47,727 bases of DNA from an uncultured Rhodospirillales bacterium (GCA_903856295.1 CAIOBP010000118.1:1-47727), one strand, 5' to 3'. Counted from the first letter of the stretch, positions 15,251 through 24,745 are shown. Notes: generated by a model not told the origin, from the letters alone. A program made the numbers and translations.

Positions 15251-17167
15251 ATGGCGACCTTCCTGCTCCGCTGCCTGACTTGCGGTCCTGTCCGCATCGG
15301 TTTTGCGCTGGCGCTCCCCTTCGTGACCGCAGCCGTGCAGTGGGAGCTGTGGGACTACATCAAGCCATTGGTCTGGTTTCTTTTTTACCCGACCGTGTTC
15401 TTCGCGCCCTTGATTGGCGGGGTATGGTGCGGCATCTGGGCGACGACGGCATCGGCGGTACTGGTGTGGTATCTCTTCATGCCCCCGCAGTTCTCGTTCG
15501 CTATTGATAAGCCAAGCGCCGCAGTTTCCATCGTCGCGTTTACGATCATGGGGATTGTCTTCAGCATCTTCCATGAGAAGCTCCGCTTTCTTACTCGAAA
15601 AGCAGCGGCCTATGAAGGTGAGGCCCGGTTCCGTCATTTGTTTGATGTCGCGCCCGTGGCGATGGCTTTCATGACGAAGGACGGGGTCATCGCGGATCGC
15701 AATGCGCGCTTCCTGCAAACCTTCGGCTATTCGCGCGAAGATGTCCCGACCATCGCCGAGTGGTGGCTGCGGGCTTACCCCGACCCTGATTATCGGCGTC
15801 GGGTGATCGAGATTTGGGCTGCTGCCGTGCGGCGCGCGGAAGCAGCCGGGGAGGACGTCGAGCCGACGGAATATCAGGTCACCTGCAAGAACGGCGAAGT
15901 GCGGGCGATGATGATTTCCGGCACGGCGTTCGACGACAGCCAACTGGCGACCTTCGTCGACGTCAGCGAAATCCGCAGGGCAATGACTGAGCTTGAAGAT
16001 GCCAAGGAGCGGGCGGAGGCCGCCACCCGAGCCAAGAGCGCCTTTCTCGCCAACATGAGCCATGAACTGCGGACCCCGCTCAACGCCATCATCGGCTTCA
16101 GCGAGTTGCTCATCGTCGAAGAGGCGGACATGGAGCGGAGAGAGCAACAGCATATCGTGTCCAGGGCGGGGCGGGAGTTGCTGAGGCTGGTCCAAGACAT
16201 CCTCGACTTTTCGAAGCTCGAGGCGGGAAAGATGAAGTCGGAGGCCATCAACTTCAATCTGGCCGATGAATTGAATGACATCGCCACCTTGTTTCGCACG
16301 CAGGTCGGCAGAGCGCATCTGACGCTCAGGGTGTCGATTGCTCCGGAGGTTCCATGTGAGGTGCGTGGCGATGCCGCTTCGCTCCGTTTGGTGATGATGA
16401 ACCTGATCGGCAACGCCTTGAAGTTCACGCCCAAGGGGACCATCGAAATTTCCGCCGATGTTGCCGCGGAAGCCGATGGCGACGGCCGGGTCACGGTCGT
16501 ATTCCAGGTCACGGACTCCGGCATCGGCATCAAGCCGGAGAACCAAGGACGCATCTTCGCGTTGTTTGAACAGGAAGACATCTCGATGACCCGCCGGTTC
16601 GGGGGCACCGGGCTGGGATTGGCCATCTCGAAGCAACTCGTCACCCTGATGGGCGGCGATATCTGGCTTGAATCCGTTCCAGGAGTCGGCTCGCGGTTCT
16701 CTTTCACCGTCGTATTTCGAGGCGCGGAGCCGGATGTGGCCGAGAGTGCCGAGACGGTGGCGCCGTTCCAGACCATGTCCGGAGCGAGCTTGCTGGTCGT
16801 GGAGGACGATGCCTTCAGCAGGAAGTTGCTCCTTAGCCTGCTGGAACCCCGGGGTTACCGGGTGCGGTGCGCCGAAGACGGAGCCAAGGCGCTGGAGACG
16901 CTGGAGGGCGACCGCTTCGACGCCATTCTGATGGACCTGCAACTCCCGGAAATCAGTGGGATCGAGGTAACCCGTCGCGTCCGTTCCGGTGCCATCAGGG
17001 GCTGCGATCCCGTAATTCCCGTCATCGCCGTCAGCGCCTATGCCGCGCAGGCCGATCACGGGCAACTTGCCGATGCCGGGATCACGGATTACGTCAGCAA
17101 GCCGATCGACGCGGTGAAACTGATGGGGACGCTCGACCGTGTCCTGAAGGCGGCGTCCGCGCCATGA
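15251..17167 (+). CDS. Hybrid sensor histidine kinase with DUF4118, PAS and receiver domains
   Basis: The protein has 638 residues. Four hydrophobic segments at about residues 14-105 form a DUF4118 (KdpD-like) membrane module. A PAS domain follows at about 122-240. The HisKA dimerisation helix carries the phospho-histidine H271 in MSHELRTPLNAIIGFSELL. The ATPase has an N-box (MMNLIGNALKFTP, about 382-394), DSGIGI at 422-427 and GGTGLGL at 451-457. A C-terminal receiver starts near residue 512 (SLLVVEDD), with D562 in MDLQLPEISG and the conserved lysine in YVSKPID. It therefore passes phosphate His to Asp internally and needs a separate phosphotransfer protein or output regulator, which is not adjacent. 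The signal is unknown. Confidence 0.95.
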   Translation: MATFLLRCLTCGPVRIGFALALPFVTAAVQWELWDYIKPLVWFLFYPTVFFAPLIGGVWCGIWATTASAVLVWYLFMPPQFSFAIDKPSAAVSIVAFTIMGIVFSIFHEKLRFLTRKAAAYEGEARFRHLFDVAPVAMAFMTKDGVIADRNARFLQTFGYSREDVPTIAEWWLRAYPDPDYRRRVIEIWAAAVRRAEAAGEDVEPTEYQVTCKNGEVRAMMISGTAFDDSQLATFVDVSEIRRAMTELEDAKERAEAATRAKSAFLANMSHELRTPLNAIIGFSELLIVEEADMERREQQHIVSRAGRELLRLVQDILDFSKLEAGKMKSEAINFNLADELNDIATLFRTQVGRAHLTLRVSIAPEVPCEVRGDAASLRLVMMNLIGNALKFTPKGTIEISADVAAEADGDGRVTVVFQVTDSGIGIKPENQGRIFALFEQEDISMTRRFGGTGLGLAISKQLVTLMGGDIWLESVPGVGSRFSFTVVFRGAEPDVAESAETVAPFQTMSGASLLVVEDDAFSRKLLLSLLEPRGYRVRCAEDGAKALETLEGDRFDAILMDLQLPEISGIEVTRRVRSGAIRGCDPVIPVIAVSAYAAQADHGQLADAGITDYVSKPIDAVKLMGTLDRVLKAASAP

Positions 17168-17235
17168 CCGTTGGCGTGGTCGAATCGGGATGATCCCGAC
17201 TTCACACTGGATCCCGCTCTGGGACCAATCGACTG

Positions 17236-17571
17236 TCAGCCGACTCCGGCTTTCACGGTGCTGGTCGAATCGCCACGATTTTCCAACTGCTTGAAAGCCC
17301 AGTCCGCCGCTGCTTCCAGGACATCGCCGTGGCAGGGCTTCGGCTTGCAGACACACACCAGCTGGCGCCCGTGAAGAGCGGCCAACTCCTCCAGGGACAC
17401 CTCGCCGCTCTTGATCCGGCCCCAGAGCCAAGCCCGGTAACGGGCGATGACGGTATCGCGGTCACCGTCCTTGCCAAGAAGATATGGGTTGCCCCATTTG
17501 CTCGGCCGCGTGATGGTGACCGCATCCTCGTCGAGGTATTCCCGGTCGGTGTGCCCGTTCATCACGGGCAT
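17236..17571 (-). CDS. DUF4326 domain-containing protein
   Basis: The predicted protein has 111 residues from the ATG at 17571 (MPVMNGHTDREYLD). A second ATG at 17562 and a GTG at 17622 are also possible; the last would overlap the ankyrin gene by 23 bp, and none has a strong ribosome site. The core is typical of DUF4326: RPSKWGNPYLLGKDGDRDT, then IARYRAWLWGRI, then HGRQLVCVCKPKPCHGDVL, with three cysteines and a histidine. The family is common in bacteria and phages and has no known biochemical role. It follows two ankyrin genes on the same strand and is likely part of their transcript. Confidence 0.85.
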   Translation of the reverse strand: MPVMNGHTDREYLDEDAVTITRPSKWGNPYLLGKDGDRDTVIARYRAWLWGRIKSGEVSLEELAALHGRQLVCVCKPKPCHGDVLEAAADWAFKQLENRGDSTSTVKAGVG

Positions 17572-17599
17572 GCCGGACTCATTCGGCTGCCTGCCATCG

Positions 17600-18127
17600 T
17601 CACCCTGCCGCGAAAGCATCACCGACCGACGGCTGGCCGGCCGCCATCAGTTTGGTGAGCATACCCGAAACCGCCTCGTGCCCGTAGCGGATGGCAAGGT
17701 CGATGGGGGTTTCGGTCCGGTCATTCCGTGTCAGCACCGAAGCCCCCCGGTCAATCAGGACAAGAGCCGTCGCGACGTTGCCGGCGTAGGCGGCCGTATG
17801 GAGAGGGGTGTCGCCGCGACGATCAACGGCATTGACGTCGGCGCCGGCCGCGATCAGCGCCGCGACGGTCGCCGTGTGCCCCCGCAAGGCGGCATCGAAC
17901 AGCGGGGTGTCGCCGAAGCGGGTTCTGGCGTCGACGGCAGCGCCGGCAGAGAGTAGGTAGCTCACGATATCCGTCCGGCCTTCCATGGCGGCCATGTGAA
18001 GAGCGGTCAGGCCATTTCGGTCAGCCGCTCCGAAGTCGGCACCGCGTCCCGACAGGCTTTGCAGCGCCGTCAAATCTCCAGACCACGCCGCGTCCAAAGT
18101 TTCGGCAATCCGACACCCGGCTTCCAT
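17600..18127 (-). CDS. Ankyrin-repeat protein
   Basis: The protein has 175 residues from the ATG at 18127, chosen because GGAGG lies seven bases upstream. At least four ankyrin units are visible with the NGLTALHMAAMEG, GDTPLFDAALRG and GDTPLHTAAYAG signatures and the VNAVD/VDART turns. There is no signal peptide, membrane segment or catalytic domain, so it is a cytoplasmic binding protein. The gene lies between a second ankyrin gene (126 bp upstream) and the DUF4326 gene. Its partner is unknown. Confidence 0.9.
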   Translation of the reverse strand: MEAGCRIAETLDAAWSGDLTALQSLSGRGADFGAADRNGLTALHMAAMEGRTDIVSYLLSAGAAVDARTRFGDTPLFDAALRGHTATVAALIAAGADVNAVDRRGDTPLHTAAYAGNVATALVLIDRGASVLTRNDRTETPIDLAIRYGHEAVSGMLTKLMAAGQPSVGDAFAAG

Positions 18128-18253
18128 GTCTTCCTCCATGCAAACCACGCGGAGTTCCTCGTGGCCCTATGTCAGAATGAACAGGCGGACCCCCGACTTC
18201 ATTCCATCGTCGCGCTTTCCCAAAACGGGGCGCCAGGGTATGGGGCGCAACTT

Positions 18254-18868
18254 TCAGCATGTTGACCTCTCCTGGCCCGGCGTTCGGACGGCGGCCTCTG
18301 CCTGGGCCGCCTCGGCCAGCATCAGCGCCGTGTTGCCTTCGTTGTCGCGGGCTTCGAAGTCTGCGCCGCTTTCGAGCAGCAGGTCGACGATCTCGAGATT
18401 AAGCGTGGCCGCAGCGAGATGGAGCGCTGTTCTGCCGCGGGCGTCGACGATACCGGCGTCGGCTCCGGCATGCAGCAACTCTTGCGCGCATGGTGAGGAA
18501 CCGCGGGCGCAACTGAGATGCAACGCGGTCATGCCCAAGGAATTCCGTGCATCCAAGTCAGCGCCGGCATCGATCAGGGCCGAGATGAGTGCCGAATGTC
18601 CGGAGAGCGCGGCGGCCTGGATCGGCGTGCCGCCATCGGCGTTTTCGGCTCCCGGGTGAGCGCCGAATTCCAGCAGGATGGCAACGGTGGCCGGTTGGCC
18701 GCCCAGGCATGCGTAGTGAAGCGGGGTATTGCCCAAGGCATCCTGAACATCGGGGTTGGCACCCTCGTCGAGCAGGTCTCGGAGGAGTACCGAGTCACCC
18801 CTGGCGGCAGCCTTGTGCGCTGCTGCCGAATGCGCCGGGGAGCCATTGCTTTCGTCTTCGGTTTGCAT
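18254..18868 (-). CDS. Ankyrin-repeat protein
   Basis: The protein has 204 residues. It contains five ankyrin units, with GNTPLHYACLGG, GGTPIQAAALSG, GMTALHLSCARG, GRTALHLAAATL and GNTALMLAEAAQ at the repeat starts. It lacks a signal peptide and any extra domain. The start at 18868 has no strong ribosome site; a later start is possible. It is similar in architecture to the following ankyrin gene and was probably formed by duplication, although the sequences have diverged widely. Confidence 0.9.
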   Translation of the reverse strand: MQTEDESNGSPAHSAAAHKAAARGDSVLLRDLLDEGANPDVQDALGNTPLHYACLGGQPATVAILLEFGAHPGAENADGGTPIQAAALSGHSALISALIDAGADLDARNSLGMTALHLSCARGSSPCAQELLHAGADAGIVDARGRTALHLAAATLNLEIVDLLLESGADFEARDNEGNTALMLAEAAQAEAAVRTPGQERSTC

Positions 18869-18995
18869 GTTCGAACATTGGCCCCTTTAATTTGGTCTGA
18901 AAGCCGATCGCGACCTCATTCCAGACGGCGTGCGGGCCAGAGCACGTCAGAGGTGTGTCGGCACCAGCATGTCACCGAATGTCCTCAGGTCGGGG

Positions 18996-19325
18996 TTAGC
19001 TGCCGAGCCGCAACTTGCCGGACCGATGGAGCCATGCTCCGACAGCGGCGGCGTAGGCGATCGCCGTCAGTCTGAAGCCGGCCAGGAATAACACCGCGGC
19101 GAAACCGATGTGGACGGGACCGTGGCCGGCGGTCCATTCGGCATGGAGTCGAACCAGGGCGTGCCGCTGCGGTTCCGGAACCATCAGGCAGTGGACGGCC
19201 AGGGCGGTGGCGATCCAGGCGTAGATCAGGCCACCGAAAAGCGCGGCTTTGACGAACTGGGCCAGCAGTGCGAATGCCACCAGACCGAGAATGGCGACGA
19301 GAACCGGTTTACCGGTGATCTTCAT
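18996..19325 (-). CDS. Small membrane protein of unknown function
   Basis: The protein has 109 residues. Three hydrophobic stretches (about 7-30, 33-47 and 72-95) indicate an inner-membrane protein; the middle loop contains EPQRHALVRLHAEW. I do not recognise the family. Its start overlaps the end of the DUF3572 gene by 17 bp, so the two are probably co-translated. The closing residues RSGKLRLGS are basic, placing the C-terminus in the cytoplasm. Confidence 0.75.
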   Translation of the reverse strand: MKITGKPVLVAILGLVAFALLAQFVKAALFGGLIYAWIATALAVHCLMVPEPQRHALVRLHAEWTAGHGPVHIGFAAVLFLAGFRLTAIAYAAAVGAWLHRSGKLRLGS

Positions 19326-19644
19326 GAGCCGACGCTCCCATGAGCCATTCCCTGGCGTGAAGCGGCGTCTCGGGTGCGACGTCGATGTGCCTCGCGAAGG
19401 CGATCACGACGCTGTCGTCGGACAGGAGATAGTCCAGGGCGCCGACCAGGAATCCGCGGTCTTTCAGTCGTCCTTTAAGCTCCTCGGGAGCGCAGCCGGA
19501 CGCGGCAAGAAACCCGGTCATCAGTGCCTCGTCGGCCATGAGATAGGCGATCGCCTGTAGCGCCATGGCTTCGGCGACATCGTCGGTCATCCGTGGCGGC
19601 GCCTTTGCGGCGGACTTCGGTTGGTAGGGCTTGAACGGGTCCAT
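19309..19644 (-). CDS. DUF3572 family protein
   Basis: The protein has 111 residues. It has the compact helical pattern of DUF3572, a family mainly of alphaproteobacteria: AMALQAIAYLMADEALMTGF, then ASGCAPEELKG, then GALDYLLSDDSVVIAFA. An AAGG ribosome site precedes the ATG. No function is known for the family. It overlaps the downstream membrane-protein gene by 17 bp. Confidence 0.88.
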   Translation of the reverse strand: MDPFKPYQPKSAAKAPPRMTDDVAEAMALQAIAYLMADEALMTGFLAASGCAPEELKGRLKDRGFLVGALDYLLSDDSVVIAFARHIDVAPETPLHAREWLMGASAHEDHR

Positions 19645-19791
19645 CGTTTGGCTCGCCTTGGTGACTACACTGACCCCACAACCATTGATGTCCGGCGCCG
19701 AGCGTCACGGCGGCCAACTCGATAGCCTCTAAACGCAAAACAAGGCGCGTGGAGAGCGTTCCGGTGATTCACGCCCTAAAATCAAATAGCG

Positions 19792-19842
19792 AGAGCAAGA
19801 TTTACGCCGCGAGGTGACGCCACCTCTTCGCGATCTTGCTCT
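19792..19842. terminator. Nested palindrome at the 3' end of the 67-residue gene
   Basis: AGAGCAAGAT at 19792-19801 pairs with ATCTTGCTCT at 19833-19842, and inside it GAGGTG at 19811-19816 pairs with CACCTC at 19821-19826. The outer arm overlaps the stop codon of the small gene at 19841. It may terminate that minus-strand transcript or be a dispersed palindromic repeat of this lineage. Confidence 0.55.
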
Positions 19843-20044
19843 AGCGGCGCGTGGAGGCGGCGGACGCGCCCAGTTCCTTCTCGAGATCGGCGATCCGCTT
19901 GACGATCGACTCCCGCATCGAGGCCGCGACGGTCGGCTTCATCGTGGCCAGCTGTTCCCGAAGCTGGACCAGTTGGGCCTGCTTCTGGGGCTGTGTCCGC
20001 TTGATTGCAACCGCGTCAGAGTGCTGACCCGCAAAGGCACGCAT
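19841..20044 (-). CDS. Small helical protein of unknown function
   Basis: The predicted protein has 67 residues and a GGAG ribosome site eight bases upstream of its ATG. The sequence is charged and helical (QPQKQAQLVQLREQLATMK and ESIVKRIADLEKELGAS), consistent with a short coiled coil. It follows nrdJ by 57 bp on the same strand and could be at the end of that transcript. No family is recognised. Confidence 0.65.
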   Translation of the reverse strand: MRAFAGQHSDAVAIKRTQPQKQAQLVQLREQLATMKPTVAASMRESIVKRIADLEKELGASAASTRR

Positions 20045-20101
20045 GACAACTCCGTTGGATATCTCAGCTTTTTCGGTTCACACGCATACTCTTCCCGGCC
20101 C

Positions 20102-23100
20102 TCACGAACAGCCGGTGGTCGAGCCGCAGGTTTCGCATTTGAGGCAGGTGCCGTTGCGGACCAGGGTCATGTTGCCGCATTCGCCGCAGGAATCGCCGAC
20201 ATAGCCCTTGGCGCGGGCTTCGAGGATCTGGTCGCGTTTGGTGTCGACACCATAGCCCGAGCCGGATGAGGCGCCGACCAGGGCCAGCGATTCGGTGCGG
20301 AGGTGGGCGTGTCCATGGGCCTGGGCGGAGCGGGCGTCGGTGCCGGTGCTGGCCATGGCGAAGCCAGAGACCACGCGGCCGGCATTGCCGCCGGGTAGAA
20401 CCCGCAGGTTGGAGCGGACATAGCCCTTGCTGGCCACCCGCTTGACGGTTTCCTCGAAATGATCCTGCTGGCCGGGCAACTCGCTCTGGCGCTCGCCGCC
20501 GCCGACGGTGCAGGGGGTGAGATCGTCCGGCGTGGCGTGGGCGAGGTCGGTGCGGCCGAGGTAGGAGATGGCCAGCTCGCGGAAGATGTAATCGATCACC
20601 GAGGTGGCCATCTTGATGGCATCGTTGCCCTGGACCATGCCCGAGGGCTCGAAACGGGTGAAGGTGAAGGCCTCGACATACTCTTCCAGCGGCACGCCAT
20701 ATTGCAGGCCGATGGAAATGGCGATGGCGAAATTGTTCATCAGCGAGCGGAAGGCCGCGCCTTCCTTGTGCATATCGATGAAGACCTCGCCGAGCCGGCC
20801 GTCTTCATACTCGCCGGTGCGCAGATAGAGCTTGTGACCGCCGATCACCGCCTTCTGGGTGTAACCCTTGCGGCGCTGGGGCAGTTTGGTCCGGCCCTGG
20901 GCGTTGGAGCGCTCGACCACCCGTTCGACGATCCGTTCGACGATGCGCTCGGCGACCATCGGGGCGCGGGCGCCGTTGGGGGCGTCGATGATCTCGTTGA
21001 CGATGTCGTCGCTCTCCTCATCCACCCCTTCGAGGACGCTGGAGGATAGCGGCTGGCTGAGCTTCGAGCCGTCGCGATAGAGGGCGTTGGCCTTCAGTCC
21101 CAGGCGCCAGGACAGCAGATAGGCCTCCTTGCAATCGGAGACGGTGGCGCTGTTCAGCATGTTGATGGTCTTGGAAATCGCCCCGGTGATGAAGGGCTGG
21201 GCCGCCGCCATCATGCGGATGTGCGACTCGGCGGAGAGCGAACGGGTGCCGATGCGGCCGCACGGGCTGGCGCAATCGAACACCGGCAGATCGCGCTGGC
21301 GCAGGAAGGGCGCGCCTTCCAGGGTCATGGCGCCGCAGCACCAGGTGTTGGCGGCCTCGATCTCGGCCCTGGAGAAGCCGAGCCAACCCAGCAGGTCGAA
21401 GCCCGGCCGGTCGAGTTCGGCATCCGGCACCTTAAGAGTGTGGGTGCAGAATTCGTGACCGAGGGTCCAGCGATTGGTGGCGAAGCGGATGTCGAAGGCG
21501 TTGCCGAGGGCGTTCTCAAGGGCGGCCAGGGCGGCGTCGGTGAAGCCCGCCGCGCGCAGCCGGAGGTGATTGACGCCGGGGGCGTCCTTCAGCGTGCCGT
21601 GACCGACCGCGTATTTCTCGATCGTCTCGGCCTCGGCCGGCGTGTAGCCGAGCTTGCGCAGGGCCTCGGGAACGACGCGGTTGATGATCTTGAAATAGCC
21701 GCCCCCCGCCAGCTTCTTGAACTTGACCAGCGCGAAGTCGGGCTCGATGCCGGTGGTGTCGCAATCCATTACCAGACCGATGGTGCCGGTCGGCGCGACC
21801 ACGGTGACCTGGGCGTTGCGGAAGCCGTGCTTCTCGCCGAGATCCAGCGCGGTGTCCCAGGCTCGGCGGGCGGCGTCGACCAGCGATTTCTGCGGGCAGT
21901 CGGCGGCGATCAGGGGCACCGGCGGGATCGACAACCCCTCGTAGCCGCCAGCGGTGGCGCCGTTCATGCCGTGGGCGGCGCGGCGATGATTGCGGATCAC
22001 CCGCAGCATCGGCTCGCGATTGGCGGCGTAACCGGGGAAGGCGCCCAGTTCTTCGGCCATCTCGGCCGAGGTGGCGTAGGCGACGCCGGTCATGATCGCG
22101 GAAAGCGCGGCGGTGAGCGCCCGGCCCTGGTCGCTGTCGTAGGGCAGGCCGGAAGCCATCAAGAGACCGCCGAGATTGGCGTAACCCAGGCCGAGGGTGC
22201 GGTATTCGTAGGAGAGCTGGGCGATTTCCCGCGACGGGTACTGGGCCATCAGCACCGAGATTTCGAGAACCACGGTCCAGAGCCGGCAAGCATGCTCATA
22301 GGCCGCGACGTCGATCTCACCCTTGGCGTCGCGGAACTGCATCAGGTTCAGCGAGGCGAGGTTGCAGGCGGTGTCGTCGAGGAACATGTATTCCGAGCAC
22401 GGATTCGAGGCGTTGATCCGGCCGGAGGTGGGGCAGGTGTGCCATTCATTGATGGTGGTGTCGAACTGCACCCCCGGATCCGCGCAGGCCCAGGCGGCGT
22501 GGCCGACCTTGTCCCAGAGTTCGCGGGCGTGGACGCGCTTGGCCACCTTGCCGTCGGTGCGCCGGATCAGCGCCCATTCGCCATCCTCCTGCACCGCCTC
22601 GAGGAAGCGGTTGGTGATGCGCACCGAGTTGTTGGAATTCTGCCCGGCGACGGTGAGATAGGCGTCGGAGTCCCAGTCGGTGTCGTAGGTGCGGAACTCC
22701 ATCTCGGTGAAGCCCTGGCTGGCGAACTGCATCACCCGCTGGACGAAGGATTCCGGAATCGCCGCCTTGCGCGCGGCGATGATCGCTTTCTTCAGCGCTT
22801 TGTTGGCCTTGGGGTCGATGGCGTCGCCATCGTCGAGACCGTTCTCCTGACCATCGGCGATCGCGGCCATGATGGCGTTGAGGTGTTTCTTGGTGGTGAT
22901 CGAGCCCGCGACCAGCGCCGCGACCTTCTGCTCCTCGACCACCTTCCACTCGATGAACGACTCGATGTCCGGATGATCGATATCGACCGTGCACATCTTG
23001 GCCGCCCGGCGGGTGGTGCCGCCCGACTTGATGGCGCCGGCCGCGCGGTCGCCGATCTTGAGGAAACTCATCAGGCCCGAGGAGCGGCCGCCGCCCGACA

Positions 23101-23833
23101 GCTTCTCGTTCTCGCCGCGCAGGCGGGAATAGTTGGTGCCGGTGCCCGAGCCGTATTTGAACAGCCGGGCCTCGCGCACCCACAAATCCATGATCCCGCC
23201 TTCATTGACCAGATCGTCCTGAACCGACTGGATGAAGCAGGCGTGGGGCTGCGGGTGTTCATAGGCCGACTGGGAGGCGGTGAGCTCGCCCGAGCGGAAA
23301 TCGACGAAATGGTGGCCCTGGGCCGGGCCGTCGATGCCGTAGGCCCAATGCAGGCCAGTGTTGAACCACTGCGGGCTGTTGGGTGCGGCCATCTGACGGC
23401 ACAACATGTAGCGGTTCTCGTCATAGAAGGCGCGGGCGTCGGCCTCCGAGTCGAAGTAGCCGGCCTGCCAGCCCCACCAAGTCCAGGTGCCGGCCAGACG
23501 GTCGAAGACCTGACGGACGTCGTTTTCGCCGACGGCGCGGCGCTCCTTGGGCATCGTCTCCAGGGTCGCCTCGTCGGGCACCCGGCGCCACAGCCAGGAC
23601 GGGGTGTTGGGGTCCTCGACCGCCTTGAGCGCGGCGGGCACGCCGGCCTTGCGGAAGTACTTCTGGGCCAGGATGTCGGCCGCGACCTGACTCATGCCCG
23701 AGGGAACGCGGATGTCCGACTGCTGGAACACCACGGAGCCGTCGGGATTGCGGATTTCGCTGGTGGTCGTCCGGAATTCGAAGGATTCGTAGGCGTCGCC
23801 GCCATCCCTGGTAAACCGCCGCTCGATACGCAT
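20102..23833 (-). CDS. nrdJ: Vitamin B12-dependent (class II) ribonucleotide reductase
   Basis: NrdJ reduces ribonucleotides to deoxyribonucleotides with adenosylcobalamin and works with or without oxygen. The protein has 1243 residues, the long form usual in alphaproteobacteria, from the ATG at 23833; the 32-residue extension overlapping the regulatory boxes is rejected. Recognisable parts are [16 protein letters not shown] and [16 protein letters not shown] near residues 150-205, [13 protein letters not shown], the active-site region with [11 protein letters not shown], and the [19 protein letters not shown] stretch. The C-terminus carries a probable zinc ribbon with paired cysteines (CGECGNMT, then [13 protein letters not shown]), also thought to serve in electron transfer. 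Two NrdR boxes lie upstream. No cobalamin riboswitch was recognised. Confidence 0.98.
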   Translation of the reverse strand: MRIERRFTRDGGDAYESFEFRTTTSEIRNPDGSVVFQQSDIRVPSGMSQVAADILAQKYFRKAGVPAALKAVEDPNTPSWLWRRVPDEATLETMPKERRAVGENDVRQVFDRLAGTWTWWGWQAGYFDSEADARAFYDENRYMLCRQMAAPNSPQWFNTGLHWAYGIDGPAQGHHFVDFRSGELTASQSAYEHPQPHACFIQSVQDDLVNEGGIMDLWVREARLFKYGSGTGTNYSRLRGENEKLSGGGRSSGLMSFLKIGDRAAGAIKSGGTTRRAAKMCTVDIDHPDIESFIEWKVVEEQKVAALVAGSITTKKHLNAIMAAIADGQENGLDDGDAIDPKANKALKKAIIAARKAAIPESFVQRVMQFASQGFTEMEFRTYDTDWDSDAYLTVAGQNSNNSVRITNRFLEAVQEDGEWALIRRTDGKVAKRVHARELWDKVGHAAWACADPGVQFDTTINEWHTCPTSGRINASNPCSEYMFLDDTACNLASLNLMQFRDAKGEIDVAAYEHACRLWTVVLEISVLMAQYPSREIAQLSYEYRTLGLGYANLGGLLMASGLPYDSDQGRALTAALSAIMTGVAYATSAEMAEELGAFPGYAANREPMLRVIRNHRRAAHGMNGATAGGYEGLSIPPVPLIAADCPQKSLVDAARRAWDTALDLGEKHGFRNAQVTVVAPTGTIGLVMDCDTTGIEPDFALVKFKKLAGGGYFKIINRVVPEALRKLGYTPAEAETIEKYAVGHGTLKDAPGVNHLRLRAAGFTDAALAALENALGNAFDIRFATNRWTLGHEFCTHTLKVPDAELDRPGFDLLGWLGFSRAEIEAANTWCCGAMTLEGAPFLRQRDLPVFDCASPCGRIGTRSLSAESHIRMMAAAQPFITGAISKTINMLNSATVSDCKEAYLLSWRLGLKANALYRDGSKLSQPLSSSVLEGVDEESDDIVNEIIDAPNGARAPMVAERIVERIVERVVERSNAQGRTKLPQRRKGYTQKAVIGGHKLYLRTGEYEDGRLGEVFIDMHKEGAAFRSLMNNFAIAISIGLQYGVPLEEYVEAFTFTRFEPSGMVQGNDAIKMATSVIDYIFRELAISYLGRTDLAHATPDDLTPCTVGGGERQSELPGQQDHFEETVKRVASKGYVRSNLRVLPGGNAGRVVSGFAMASTGTDARSAQAHGHAHLRTESLALVGASSGSGYGVDTKRDQILEARAKGYVGDSCGECGNMTLVRNGTCLKCETCGSTTGCS

Positions 23834-23892
23834 GACACACCACCCCCGACTGACTCTGACCCGGTACGCTGGCCACCCCGCCGCCAGTTGCG

Positions 23893-23939
23893 GCGCGATA
23901 TAAGGTGACTGGGGAGGGTGATGCCACAATATGTAGTGG
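23893..23939 (-). promoter_or_regulatory. Paired NrdR boxes upstream of nrdJ
   Basis: The distal box CCACAATATGTAGTGG at 23924-23939 is a near-consensus NrdR palindrome. The proximal box GCGCGATATAAGGTGA at 23893-23908 matches 10 of 16 positions. Their starts are exactly 31 bp apart, three helical turns, the spacing typical of NrdR box pairs. They lie 60-106 bp upstream of the nrdJ start, so NrdR would repress nrdJ when dATP or ATP is abundant. The nrdR gene is not in this window. Confidence 0.8.
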
Positions 23940-24305
23940 CAGGCAAGCTAAAATGTCGGGTGAGCCAGGGCTGAAGGAGGCGGGCGGAATGCCTGAAATC
24001 TTTATAAAGTAGCAAAGCTGCCTAAGTATAAATAACGGGGTTAAAATTTCTATTAAGAAATGATTGCGTTAAACTCCGTATAGGTTAATGACTAGTATCT
24101 TTTCCATATATGCATTCACGAATGCGCGGGGTTTCGTAAGATGTTGCCCCGGCTTGATGGGAGAACGGCAAAACGGTTAGATTATAGAGACTTCATGGTG
24201 TCGGGTGATTTTGGCAACGAAGATCACCAGCCGCATGAGATGAATTAATCAATTCAAATCATGCTCCCCATCGTTTCGGGGAATGTAAACGAAAGGACTG
24301 CCAAA
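23940..24305. other. AT-rich intergenic region with structured leader
   Basis: The spacer is clearly AT-richer than its surroundings, especially 23996-24120. It contains a perfect palindrome GCATTC-AC-GAATGC at 24112-24125 and two hairpins close to the orphan c-subunit gene. Stem one is 24204-24212 with 24220-24228 (nine pairs, one G-U). Stem two is TCCCC at 24265-24269 with GGGGA at 24278-24282, ten bases before the AAAGGA ribosome site. The latter two could form a regulated mRNA leader. Confidence 0.5.
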
Positions 24306-24533
24306 ATGGAAATCGTCCTGGCCACAAAATACGTTGCGGGCGCCCTGGCCATCTTGCCTATGTTCGGTGTCGGAGTGGCGCTCGGGAGCATCTTCAGCTC
24401 CATGATCAATGTTGTCGGCTGCAATCCCGGCGCCCGGAACGCCGTCTTTCCCCTTGGTTTGCTGGCGTTCGCGCTGACCGAAGCCATCGCGTTGTTCGCA
24501 TTGCTGATTTCGTTTCTGATCCTGTTTGTTTGA
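24306..24533 (+). CDS. Orphan ATP synthase subunit c-like protein
   Basis: The protein has 75 residues from the ATG at 24306 with an AAAGGA ribosome site; an upstream ATG at 24261 lies inside the leader and is rejected. It has two hydrophobic helices joined by a polar loop. Helix 2 carries FALTEAIALFALLISFLILF, almost identical in pattern to alphaproteobacterial AtpE, and E59 is the ion-binding carboxylate. Two features are unlike AtpE: the loop reads CNP (39-41) where the conserved arginine-N/Q-P is expected, and the glycine ladder of helix 1 is incomplete (FGVGVALGSIF). No other ATP synthase gene is nearby. It could be a paralogue that joins the c-ring or an unrelated use of the fold. Confidence 0.82.
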   Translation: MEIVLATKYVAGALAILPMFGVGVALGSIFSSMINVVGCNPGARNAVFPLGLLAFALTEAIALFALLISFLILFV

Positions 24534-24745
24534 ACGGCCCGGGGCGCGGGCCGCGCACGAGCCCGCATCCCCATCGACTTCCGGCCCATCGACTTTCGGC
24601 CCATCGACTTTCGGAATGGCGCCGCTCCGGCGGGTCTTGTCCGCATTTCCGGGCGATCCACGCGGCGACCGCTTTCATGTGCCGGAGGAGCGCCCTATGA
24701 TGGCCCGCCGGGTCGACCGGCGCGTGTGACCGGACGGGGGCGGCG
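24534..24745. other. Spacer with a three-copy 15-bp tandem repeat
   Basis: Between the c-subunit-like gene and the lipoprotein gene there is no gene. The main content is three copies of CCCATCGACTTTCGG at 24570-24584 (one T-to-C difference), 24585-24599 and 24600-24614. Confidence 0.7.
24570..24614. repeat. Three tandem copies of a 15-bp unit
   Basis: Copies two and three are identical and copy one differs at one base. The array is intergenic and 45 bp long. It is too short, and lacks spacers, to be a CRISPR array. Confidence 0.93.

Noticed and set aside
15188-17431. 747-codon minus-strand frame opposite the hybrid kinase
   Set aside because: Antisense shadow without domain character.
21221-23908. 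895-codon plus-strand frame opposite nrdJ
   Set aside because: Shadow of the high-GC nrdJ codons; composition is Gly/Ala/Arg-rich with no domain.
23834-24305. Cobalamin riboswitch upstream of nrdJ
   Set aside because: No B12-box-like core or long structured leader could be recognised on the nrdJ strand.
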